From: Aplectana chamaeleonis
Lineage: Eukaryota > Nematoda > Chromadorea > Rhabditida > Cosmocercidae
Assembly (NCBI GenBank): GCA_029168955.1
Contig: JAPDOI010000296.1
Coordinates: 124,001 to 188,000 of the forward strand
Direction: 5' to 3'
DNA length: 64,000 bases
Shown here: in pieces, positions 47,505-56,164 of the stretch
Layout: every line of letters starts with the position of its first letter
Numbering within the stretch: position 1 is the stretch's first letter
Program-made: the position numbers and the translations under genes
The notes under the pieces: generated by a model
Database searches by the model: none
Told to the model about the DNA's origin: nothing
The model's input: only the letters and a program-made list of their open reading frames with translations

Positions 47505-48540
47505 CGGTGCTCTCCGATTCGAGAAAACCCCATTTCTGCTCACCACGACTCTGGATTCTCGAACCGTGTGATTTATCGCCAAACTGCACGCTATGTAAAT
47601 GTTATCAGCTAGTTGTTCAAGTCTCCGCACACGTACGGAACCGCTGCACACCTCGGAAGGTCAAAGAAGACCTTGTAAACGTGAAGGAAGGCTTGTTATA
47701 CGCAAAGCTTCGAACTCAACCGCATCCTAGCGCCAGCTACAAGCTCCCTAAGGATTTTCTGTTGGCCGTGACACGATCCATCGCATCATCGTCAACTCCA
47801 GATGCCTGCGACTAACGAAGACGAAGCCTGTTCCGAGAATGACCCACTCTCACAAGGTGAAACGACTCGCGTTAGCCAGGAACAATATGGGCCGCGACTG
47901 CAACTAGGTGTGAATTTCATTCATTTTGGCTAGATTATGTTTCACGCTTCTTTTCGACTAGAATATAACTCCAAATCGTGTTTTCCGACGAGAAGAAGAG
48001 AAATTTGGATGGTCTCGATGGATGTGCACAGTACTGGAGGGATCGTCGGGAGGGCGAGCGCTAATTTTTAAGAGGTATTTTGGAAATGAGAGCCTCATGG
48101 TTTGTAAAGCGTTTTGTGATTCTGGTACGGTGGCGTTCGCGGTTATCTAAAACAAAACCGATTCCATAGACTACCAGAAACTCCTCTAAACGCACTTGGT
48201 TCCACGGTTAAAGATTTGCGCTCGAGCACGGTGCACTACTCAACAGGGAAACGTAGCTGTCCATGCGAGTCGCTCGACAATGGCTTGGTTCCAAGCCAAG
48301 AATATCGATAAGATGAGCTGGTCGGTAATCTTAATCCCAGTGAAAACATCTGGGGCATAATTGTGCGTCAGGGGTATGCGAATGGGAAACAGTATTTCAC
48401 CGTTCAAGAGCTAGAAAACGCGGTCTTCAACCCCTGGCCAACATTCCTCAGTCAACCATCAGCAGCCGCATTGCTTCTATGCTGAATCGTGCTTGTTGCG
48501 CTTTTTTCAGAATCGGGTAAATCCATTGATTATTAATATA
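47505..48540 (+). pseudogene. Tc1/Tc3-type transposase, heavily decayed
   Basis: Scattered over all three frames are: an N-terminal helix-turn-helix-like part (GALSDSRK-type start at about 47507), TIHRIIVNSRCLRL (about 47780), VFSDEKKRNLDGLDG (about 47980, first catalytic Asp of the DDE triad), FKRYFGNESLMV, a QQGNVAVHA segment (about 48245) where the family has QQDN, and NPSENIWG (about 48340, third acidic residue Glu kept) followed by FTVQELENAVFNPW. The order and spacing match the Tc1 family, DD34E class. Numerous frameshifts and stops plus the Asp-to-Gly change make it inactive. Clear terminal repeats were not found. Confidence 0.8.
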
Positions 48541-48744
48541 TGTTCTAAAATTGCTGGTATTTTGCAACTCTAAATAAAAATAAATACTAGCGACACCAAG
48601 AGAAGTTTTCGCTAAAGAAAACGCTCAACTTCTTGAAGCAGATTAGTTTGCCAAACACTGTTGACTGACTTCCGTTTACCCGGAAGTTGCTGTCCGTATG
48701 GACTCTCCTAAACAGAGCAGGCTGCCAGACATTTACAGCTGGGC

Positions 48745-48985
48745 GTGGGGTATGAAAATGTCGGATCAAACCGCAAAGATAAAAAGCCAGCGGTAGATCG
48801 TCGTAGCTACCGGCATCAAATTTCCGACCCCGTCCTCACCTTATGTCGCAACCCACAGCCCTTCCTTCCGTTCCCAAGCGATTATTCTCGCATCTGTCAT
48901 GATGAGGACAAACGCACTCGCATTTTAGGTTATGTTCCCCTAGTTGACCAACACCATGGCCTTGTCCTCAATAAATGGAATACTA
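48745..48985 (+). other. Protein-like frame interrupted by mariner insertion
   Basis: The frame contains DRRSYRHQISDPVLTLCR and FPSDYSRICHDEDKRTRIL, ending at the TA where the mariner element sits. The few bases past the mariner (50252-50263) run at once into another repeat, so no continuation can be read. Family not recognised; it could be a gene or retroelement fragment. Confidence 0.25.
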
Positions 48986-50249
48986 CAGGGTGCGCGCCAA
49001 TTACTTGCGCGCACGTATTGCAGCGTACGAACCACACTACTCGATAATTTTTTCTAAAGATTTAACTGGATATTTATTGAATCTAACAACATAAAATCAA
49101 AATTATTTGAAATTATCACCGTTGGCAGTAATGCAGAGTCGAAGACGCTTCTTGAATGCATCGCAGATGGCACGGAGGTTGTTGTTGTCCAAATCGTCCC
49201 CAGCTTTGATGAGAACAGCTTCCAATGAGTCCGAATTTGGATAGCGGATAGAGCAAGCCTTCCTTACGATAAGGGCCCATACAGAGAAGTTTTTCAAATC
49301 AGGCGAGTTCGAAGGACAATCCATGTGAGCGATGAAGTCGGGTAATTCGCGGCGGCACCAGTCTTGGACGACTCTTGCTTTGTGTGCAGGTGCACTGTCC
49401 TGTTGGAAGCACCAACGACGATTTCCAAAATGGGACTGGGCCCAAGGCTTCAAAACATCTTCGAGAATCTTCTTCTTGTACACATCTTGATTGATTTTGA
49501 CTCCAGCATCGACGAATACCAAAGGACTTTTCCCATCCTATGTGATTGCTCACCAAACCATGAGCGAAGCTGGATGGGCACTTCTTCCGACGATTTTTTC
49601 TTTGCAACAGCTTGTTTCATGTTTTCGGCAATAACTCGGTCATTTGGACGATTGAGAACAGCTGAAGAGCTTCTCATCACTGAAGAGAATGTGCAGGTGC
49701 GTGTCATTCCTGAAGCTCGCGAGCAGCTTCTCGCTTCTATCCACTCATATCTTCATCATTCTTTCCGTAAGCAAGCGAGCTTGTTGTTTTTGATAGGAAT
49801 TCGTATTCAGCCGCTTTTTAACAATGGTTCGGACAGAAGTAGCACCGATTTTAATCTTCTTGGCCATCTGTCTCACTGAGCGGTTTGCATATCGTTTCAG
49901 TCTCTCCCGCACTTTTTTAATGACACTGGGAACAATCACAGTGCATTTCCATCCTCTTCCACGACGGTCAGATACGTATCCAAGCTCCTTGAACCGTTTG
50001 ATCGCTTCTTGGACTGTTCTTTGTGACATTTGAAGCGCTTGACTGATCGCTCGCGTACCACATGACCCAGCTTGTACATCTCGATGACGGAAGGAAGCTT
50101 CTGACTCGACTTAGCCATGATTAGCAAACTAAAAACAGTGGAAATGATTGTGTAAGAACTATTAAGAAATGATAATACTCGAAAAAACATAAAAAAATGC
50201 AGTCGGAAAAGATAATCGCGTACAGCGCAGGTGATTGGCGCGCACCCTG
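48986..50249 (-). mobile_element. mariner-like DNA transposon
   Basis: The inverted ends CAGGGTGCGCGCCAAT(T/C)AC are about 26 bp with two mismatches, and TA lies on both sides (48984-48985 and 50250-50251). The length of 1.26 kb is normal for mariner-type elements. It carries one transposase gene on the minus strand, broken (own entry). Confidence 0.92.
49103..50118 (-). pseudogene. mariner-like transposase with lost catalytic residue
   Basis: Starts MAKSSQKLPSVIEMYKLG. The frame shifts near 50050, then a helix-turn-helix reads MSQRTVQEAIKRFKELGYVS and continues to VRQMAKKIKIGATSVRTIV. The first catalytic Asp is in LFSDEKLF (about 49675). NRPNDRVIAENMKQAVAKKK follows in a shifted frame, and the second Asp is in FQQDSAPAHKA. 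The family then has SPDLNPxDxxVW with the third acidic residue; here it reads SPDLKNFSVW, so the NPxD part with the third Asp is deleted. The C-terminal end (LRLCITANGDNF) is complete. The best match from memory is the DD37D-type group of mariner-like elements common in nematodes and insects. At least three frame breaks. Confidence 0.85.
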
Positions 50250-50263
50250 TAGACGAAAAATAC

Positions 50264-50930
50264 GGCCCCCTTCATAGTCGGCCGAAAGCCGTACTGCGCC
50301 GTCCTCTCCCGCCCCGAGTGATCCTAAGCCGTCCAAACCCGTCCCTTGTGATCTAGAGTCGTCCCTAGTATGTCGGCTGAGTGCAAATCGATTAGGCGGG
50401 CGCACTCGAGCACACTGCGGACGGCGCTGTCGGGCCACGACGGGGGGATTTTCCACCTCAATAAGCAATGTATTGCACACGTATCGACCCTTAGGCCCCC
50501 GTCATAGCAGGCCGATCAGCTTTAGCCACCTCGCTCGATACGTATGTAATGCATTGGCACTCGGGTGGAAAAATCCCCCCGATGAGTCCGGAGTGCACCC
50601 GCCCGCTGCGTCCTATCCCGTCGAAGTCCGTCCCGGTCGATGCGTATGTAATGCATTGCTCAATAAGGTGGAAAAATCCTCCTGATGAGTCCGGAGTGCA
50701 CCCGCTCAGTCCGTCCTGTCCCGTCCGTCCCGGTCGATACGTGTGCAATAGATTGCTCATTGAGGTGGAAAATCCCCCCGTTGTAGCCGGACAGCGCCGT
50801 CCGCGGTGTGCTCAAGTGCGCCCGCCTAATCGATTTGCACTCAGCCGACATACTAGGGACGACGCTGGATCATTCGGGGCGGGAGAGGACGGCGCAGTCC
50901 GGCTTTTGACCAACTATGACGGGGGCCTTA
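50264..50930. mobile_element. Palindromic element with GGCCCCC(G/T)TCATAG ends
   Basis: Two arms of about 220 bp (50264-50490 and 50715-50930) are inverted copies, from GGCCCCCTTCATAGTCGG on the left to its near complement on the right. The middle and right part consist of three tandem units of about 110 bp (starting near 50527, 50635, 50735), each with TCGATACGTATGTAATGCAT, a GTGGAAAAATCC box and AGTCCGGAGTGCACCCGC. It starts 12 bp past the mariner element. The family relative is at 61881. Confidence 0.85.
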
Positions 50931-51167
50931 TGTAAGTTAGTAAATAGAAATGACTGAGCGATTGTAATGAGTGACGGACAGTGAAAGGCTGCACATTTCC
51001 CTAGATTGGCAAGGAAATGCCTTCGGAGTTCTGCTCTCTGCTTGAAACGTTTCGCACGTTTTTCAGAAAAGTTGTTCTCTTCTGTTTTCTCCGCTACAAA
51101 AAACTTAGGATTTGGAATGAAAAAAAAATTGATAAAACTTCGTTTTTTCTACATTCTACAGTTTCGA
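50931..51167. other. No gene recognised
   Basis: Short AT-rich link between the palindromic element and the diverged satellite relic. Confidence 0.4.
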
Positions 51168-51358
51168 TGACGTCCTGCACTTTCCCAATGGCGCCCCGCA
51201 CACTTCCTATGACGTCCTGCACGTTCCCACTGAGGTCCTGCACACCTTCAATGACTTCAATGACGTTCTGCACACTCCCATTGGGGCCATGCACACTTTC
51301 ATTGACGTCCTGCATCTTTTCCAAAACGGCCCGCACCTTCCAACTCAAGTCCTGCTCC
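51168..51358. repeat. Block B: short, strongly diverged 21-bp satellite relict
   Basis: Nine monomers still show the GTCCTGCAC-type start every 21 bp (one unit has a 12-bp deletion or addition near TTCAATGACTTCAATGAC). They differ from each other far more than monomers of satellites A or C. Read on the minus strand, heptads such as VQDLSGN, VQDVIGS, VQDVIET and MQDVNES keep hydrophobic residues at the first and fourth positions with no stop. This is the oldest-looking piece of the family in the window. Confidence 0.85.
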
Positions 51359-52631
51359 TAGCGATTCTGTACGGCGTATCATCCACTACTACTGTTAACC
51401 TGTCAATCTGATTAGAGCGTAGCCCTTCTGCGCTAGACGACTCATAGAAGTTTTCATGATCCACGGCTAAACTCACGCAACTAGGTGCTGGGATCTGGGC
51501 TGTAGATTTTTTTACTCCGTTAATCCGCGCTCTGGTCATTCCGCACGTCTCACGTAAAGCCTAGCTTGCTCGGATGAGTACGGGCTGAGCAAGCAGCGGA
51601 GCGGTCGGTCATGGCAAAATATAACAGTGATAAAGAGATTTTGACTCGATGATAAGCTCGATATTCCTTACTTCGACTGGCTCAAAAGAAGGGAGTTAGG
51701 CTATATGTGTTAGACGGGACCAAGTACCTCAAACACTAGTAATTGAACCGCGCATCAGACTGCCTCATGAGTGCGTCGTATACTTCCCTTGGAAATGGCC
51801 CTCCACGTCACAATCAAATTCTAAAAATGTGTATCACCCGCGATACCCTATGTAACATACTCATCAAAACTCTGATTACATGCTACCTTCCACCGCCTAG
51901 ACAAGTTACATGCACGATAAATAACACACTCAAGCCGTGCAACACATTTACTTCGTTAAGGGTCCCACGTAACTTACAGTTAAGAAAATAAGTCGCAGGC
52001 AATATGTTTAGAGTCTTTGATTCCCACGTGACTTAATCAGAAATTCCGAAGTACGGAAGACAAAGGAGGGACTACGTCGGTATTTCACCAACTATTGCGG
52101 GAGCTTCGGAGGAATGTAGGGTAGTAGCTGGATTTGAGGCAAGGCGGGGTAGGTAGAAGTGGAATGATGGACTGGTGAATGGGCATGAGATTACTATAAT
52201 GCTCGTACCGGCCAGTGAAACGTCCGGCTACCGTAACCATTCGTAAACAAAACACTTCATAAATTATAAAAAAAACGACAACAAACACTCATAACATGGG
52301 TATAAAGGGGCTGGGAAGCAGTATACATTCATTCTGGAACTACCTCAATAAAGAAGTCGCTACAGGTGGCTGAGGACAATGAAAAATGGGCAATCAGCTA
52401 TGCCTGCTAGTAAGATCACATCCAAGCAGACACTGGAAAAACTTTACGGAAGGGTTACGGTAGCCCTCTGCTCGATCGATCGGTACCAGCGTGCTTGTCA
52501 TGAGATTTGGTATATGATAAACCCAATACGAAGCCTCATCGTGGAGTGGAGCTAGGAATGGGAGCAAGCGGCAAAAACGGAGGATGGGTGTTTTCATTAT
52601 AAACATAAGTCTACAATAGTGTCCGCATCAT
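51359..52631. other. No gene recognised
   Basis: Unique-looking sequence with short frames. A GTATAAAGGGGC TATA-like word lies at 52301, and related GGTTACGGTAGCC words occur at about 52232 (complement) and 52455, possibly a relic of the 36451 MITE family. Confidence 0.4.
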
Positions 52632-52973
52632 CCTTCCAATTCCTGAAAGTTTAGGTTCCTGGCAAAAGTGAAGATTTGGCATGGCCATATTTTTGAAAAA
52701 AAAATAGAAAGATACTCAGTTAAAAGGGGAAGGTAAAGAAAAATGAAAAAAAGTTTTGATATATTCCCGAGAATGATTTGGCGTTTAACAATTTGATTTT
52801 TGGGAAATATAGTGAAATAGCTGCAAGTATAATTTGGCAGTAGAGCTTGCACCAACTACTGATAAGAGCTGTGCAAAACGAGGGGTCGCATTGTGTGAGC
52901 TTACACGTAGAACATATCAAAGCAAAATCACGCGTGATAAGGCAAGCAGCAGAAGTTCTTTCGGGAGCTTCGA

Positions 52974-53330
52974 AGGCAGTGTTCACGATGATTTTCGTCG
53001 CCGAGTTTTTCACACCAAACAATGCGCTGGCCTCCATGTGTTACCAAAACTGCGGAGAAACGGCGAGAAACGCATTAAAACGTCGTATTTCAGTGACATT
53101 ATTCTATAACTTGAACTTGTTGTCTAGTTGGATGAACATGCTCATGGTGGTTGTCACCGGTGGAAAATGGGGTCAATCGAAAATAGAATATTTTAAGCAG
53201 AGCAGGATTAGTTAGGGCCCTGAGGAAAGAACGGAGCAATACAGAAAAGAGAATTGCAAAGGACGGGTCCACAAGAAATTTCATTGTCACAACAAACACT
53301 TCCTGTGATACTTGATAGGCGGGGTGATAC
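52974..53330 (-). mobile_element. AGGCAGTGTTCACGAT MITE, copy c (truncated)
   Basis: Lies in the reverse sense relative to copy g; the expected far end is missing where the next copy begins. The interior contains GTTGTCACCGGTGGAAAATGG and the reversed TAACTAATCCTGCT segment. No left TTAA. Confidence 0.75.
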
Positions 53331-53334
53331 TTAA

Positions 53335-53821
53335 AGGCAGTGTTCACGATAAAAATCGTTTTTCTGTTTCTCCGCCTATCTAGAGAACGGCCTCATGCTG
53401 ATTCCAATGATTTCTCTGAAATCGTACAAGACCATCTGGGAACGGAGTTATGGTCCCTCAAAAATTGAGGTAAAGAAACATGGTGGACGAGTTTTCCGAG
53501 GCTTGTAACTTCTGTCTTTTGCAGCCAATGTATGCAAGCTAACCTGAGTAAAGAGAGAAGTTGAGAATGAAATTAAGAACTAGGCTAATGATTGATCGCT
53601 CATCGCCTATCTCACGATCTCGAGCATTCATTTGTTCACGTCGGTGGGCGTGTGTTGCGCTTTTGGGGTTTGCCTTGCGCTCGAAGTGGCAACTTCGGGC
53701 TCTTTTGAAGCTTTTCCTGGCTCGTTTTCATGCGTTCTTTCGAAGTCAACGTTACAGTGTGCCCCTCCATTACCAATTCCTAGTGGAAAATAAAACACAT
53801 TTTTTATCGTGAACACTGCCT
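53335..53821. mobile_element. AGGCAGTGTTCACGAT MITE, copy d (different interior)
   Basis: Inverted ends with TTAA on the left (53331-53334) and ATAA on the right. The interior (CGCCTATCTAGAGAACGGCC... and a GCTCGAAGTGGCAACTTCGG segment) is unlike that of copies b, f and g. An 83-codon plus frame (53561-53812) is unrecognised. Confidence 0.75.
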
Positions 53822-53825
53822 ATAA

Positions 53826-53945
53826 GAATTTCGTGTACTTCTAGTGCGTTTTTCTCAATTTCTACTTAATTTTAGTTCTACCCTGAGGCCACTTAATCAA
53901 TATAGCGAATAATCTCATAATTGAAAATTATGGTGAACACTGCCT
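53826..53945 (-). mobile_element. AGGCAGTGTTCACGAT MITE, copy e (half element)
   Basis: Only one end is kept: the reverse strand reads AGGCAGTGTTCACCATAATT, then GAGATTATTCGC, then TAGAACTAAAATTAAG, matching the first 120 bp of copy f in diverged form. Confidence 0.75.
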
Positions 53946-54378
53946 TTAGTTCGGCAGTCAGCACATGTTAAAGGCAGTGTTCACGATAATCTTCGATTTT
54001 GAGATTAATCGCCAAATCGATTGTTTGGCTTCCGGGTAGAACTGAAATGACGAAGAAATCGAGAAAAACGCATCAAATGGGCACGAAATCCTTTACTCTC
54101 ACCTCGTCTCTTTACTGTCACAGGAACTGTTTGTTGAGAAAATGAAATCTTTTGAGGACCCGTCTTTCGCAATTCTCTGCTCACTGTTGCACCGTCTCAG
54201 ACACTCTGGCGTTTCTAACGGGCACTGAACCGTCCCATTTCGACCTGTGCGAGGTAAACGGCAGAGATCCCGCAAGGTTATTCCGGTCTGCGTTCAACGC
54301 CTGCGAAACCGCAGTTTCCGCCGTTTGGCTGGCCATGACGTCACTGGTGCAGGGAGGATTGGTGTTGCGTTTTTACAC

Positions 54379-54938
54379 CTCGGACAATTGGGGCTTAGTA
54401 CGTCGGTTGGACTGCCACCCTCCTTACCGGTGTTCGGTATGATTCTTGTCACGGCCAGCAGCAAGGAGGCCATCCTCGCCGCGGTCCGCAGCAAGGGCAT
54501 CATCTTCGCCACGGTCCACAACGAGGAGGCTTCCCTCGCGATGGGCCATGGGGAAGATTCGCTTAGCGTTCAAAACTAACGTCCGAAAAGTGACACAAGG
54601 TCACCTCCTCGGACTGGCCTCCAACGGCCAACTGCCCTCTCAGCGAGACTGGCAGCCTTATATACCCACCGCCGTCGTACAAGAGGATGTTGCAGTGCTC
54701 ATTCGTATCAGACAAATCAATGGAGGAGGGTGGCAGCAGACACTAGGACAGAGGGGTTGGCAATAGCACGCGTGCCACGACAAACAAAGCTTTAGTACGC
54801 CAGCACAAGCAGCAGGAGCTCCTGGTCGTTGCCAGCATATCCTGCTGTTACCAGCAGCTACAGCACAGGTGCTGCCGATCCCTTTGTCCCGGCGTACTAA
54901 CGGTATTGTGCCGACGTACTAAGCCCCGACTGTCCGAG
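54379..54938. mobile_element. 560-bp element with 28-bp inverted ends
   Basis: The left end CTCGGACAATTGGGGCTTAG... and the right end, reversed, match in 26 of 28 positions, with the 17-bp core GGGGCTTAGTACGTCGG perfect. A third internal TTTAGTACGCC box lies at about 54792. The interior carries AGCAAGGAGGCCATCCTCGC, shared in diverged form with 26300-26330, and a GCATATCCTGCTG palindrome. Confidence 0.8.
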
Positions 54939-55344
54939 ACGGTTTAAGAGGGCATGAACATGTGTGATCTGCCAAATCACGTTATCGATCACTCCACAAT
55001 TGACCAGGCCCATATCAGCAGCACAGCACGTATATAAGGAGCCTCATCCTAGGGAGAGCGCAGTCGGCCTTTCGGAGCCGCTCCTGGAAAGTGGCTACGA
55101 GTCACTCTCTGGACGATTTTTGACCGCTGAGGGGGTCTCCCCACGGTTCTCAGCAAGGAAGCTCCCCCGCTATCGACAGTGGCGAGGATGATGTCTCTGT
55201 CGCGGACCGCAGTGGGGGTGACCCCTTCCCGCGGGCCGTGACATGGACCGTGTCCTTGTTGGGGGACACCCGCTCCTATCGAAGTGGTGGGACCAGTGGA
55301 ATAGGACGACGACCTCCCTTGCCGTTATAAATCTAACCGAGCAC

Positions 55345-55447
55345 GGTCGAAACCTGCAAACTGCAGTGAATCGCCGGACATCGCGGGGCAATTAGAGATT
55401 GGTCGAAACCTGCCAACGGCAGTGAATCGCCGGATATCGCGGGGCAA
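55345..55447. repeat. 56-bp direct duplication
   Basis: GGTCGAAACCTGC(A/C)AAC and CAGTGAATCGCCGGA(C/T)ATC occur twice, offset by exactly 56 bp (55345 and 55401). Confidence 0.9.
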
Positions 55448-56164
55448 ACGGCGGATATGGGGCGCCCGCTCTGCCCATTTTTTCGTTTCTAACGGCAACG
55501 GTTCAGATTATGACCCGCGTTTTCTGCGCGTTACAAACCCCACAAAGTCTGAGGTTCTATCCTTCGGACCGTAACTAATACTGTTTTGCCTGGAATACTC
55601 TTCCATTTTTGATTAGCCCCAATTTTTATCGGTGACAACCACCGTGAACATGTTCATCCGACCGGACTACTAGTCCAGGCCAAATAATAATGTCACTGAA
55701 ATACGACGTTTTAATGCGTTTTTCGCCGTTTCTTCGTAAATTTGGTAACACTTGGTGGCCAACGCATTGTTTTGAATAGAAAACTGGGGAACGAAAATCA
55801 TCGTGAACACTGCCTTTAAGCAAGCCCAACTGTTTGAGCTATATCGGGGGTGGTTTTGCTTTGATATGTTCTACGTATAAGCTCACACAATGCGACCGCT
55901 CGTTTTGCACAGCTCTTAGCAGTAGTTGGTGCAAGCTCGACTGCCAAATTATACTTGGAGCTATTTCCCTATATTTCCCAAAAATCAAATTGTTAAACGC
56001 CAAATCATTCTCTGAAATATTTCAAAACTTTTTTACTTTTCTTTATTTTCCCCTTTTCACTGAGTATATTTATATTTTTTCAGAAATATGACCATGCCAC
56101 ATCTCCTCTTTTGCCAGGAACCTTTTTCAGGAATTTCATTTCTTTTCCTAAAGGTTCCCTTTCC

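Larger units (their letters stand above)
54196..55553. mobile_element. GC-rich insertion inside copy f
   Basis: Comparison with copies b and g shows that the normal sequence GTTGC(T/A)C(T/C)GTTCT is split here. The inserted segment begins CTCAGAC and ends GTCTGAG, a 7-bp inverted pair. It contains CGTTTCTAACGG near both ends, a TATATAAGG promoter-like word at about 55032, a 56-bp duplication, and another element. No protein recognised. Superfamily unknown. Confidence 0.65.
53972..55815. mobile_element. AGGCAGTGTTCACGAT MITE, copy f, carrying further insertions
   Basis: Complete ends with TTAA at 53968-53971 and 55816-55819. The first 220 bp and last 260 bp match copies b and g; between them 1.36 kb of GC-rich sequence is inserted (54196-55553). 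Confidence 0.85.
52632..56150. mobile_element. Foldback element of the GATTTGGC family split by nested insertions
   Basis: The left arm (52636-52960) and the right arm (55838-56146, reversed) match closely by eye, around 90%, including AATTTGATTTTTGGGAAATA, the TATAATTTGGCAGT(A/C)GAGC box and GAACATATCAAAGCAAAA. The family normally has a centre of 90-330 bp; here the arms are 2.9 kb apart and the gap is filled by AGGCAGTG-type MITEs. The right end joins satellite C at 56165. Non-coding. Confidence 0.88.

Noticed and set aside
49299..49879. Other open frames over the mariner element (plus strand 171 codons, minus strand 85 and 102 codons)
   Set aside because: The plus-strand frame is a shadow; the minus-strand ones are pieces of the frameshifted transposase or its off-frames.
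53561..53812. 83-codon open frame in MITE copy d
   Set aside because: No domain, not conserved in other copies, overlapped by an opposite-strand frame.
55025..55300. LTR or RNA-polymerase promoter at the TATATAAGG word
   Set aside because: A TATA-like word exists but no LTR pair, primer-binding site, polypurine tract or gene follows; the region is explained as an inserted GC-rich element.
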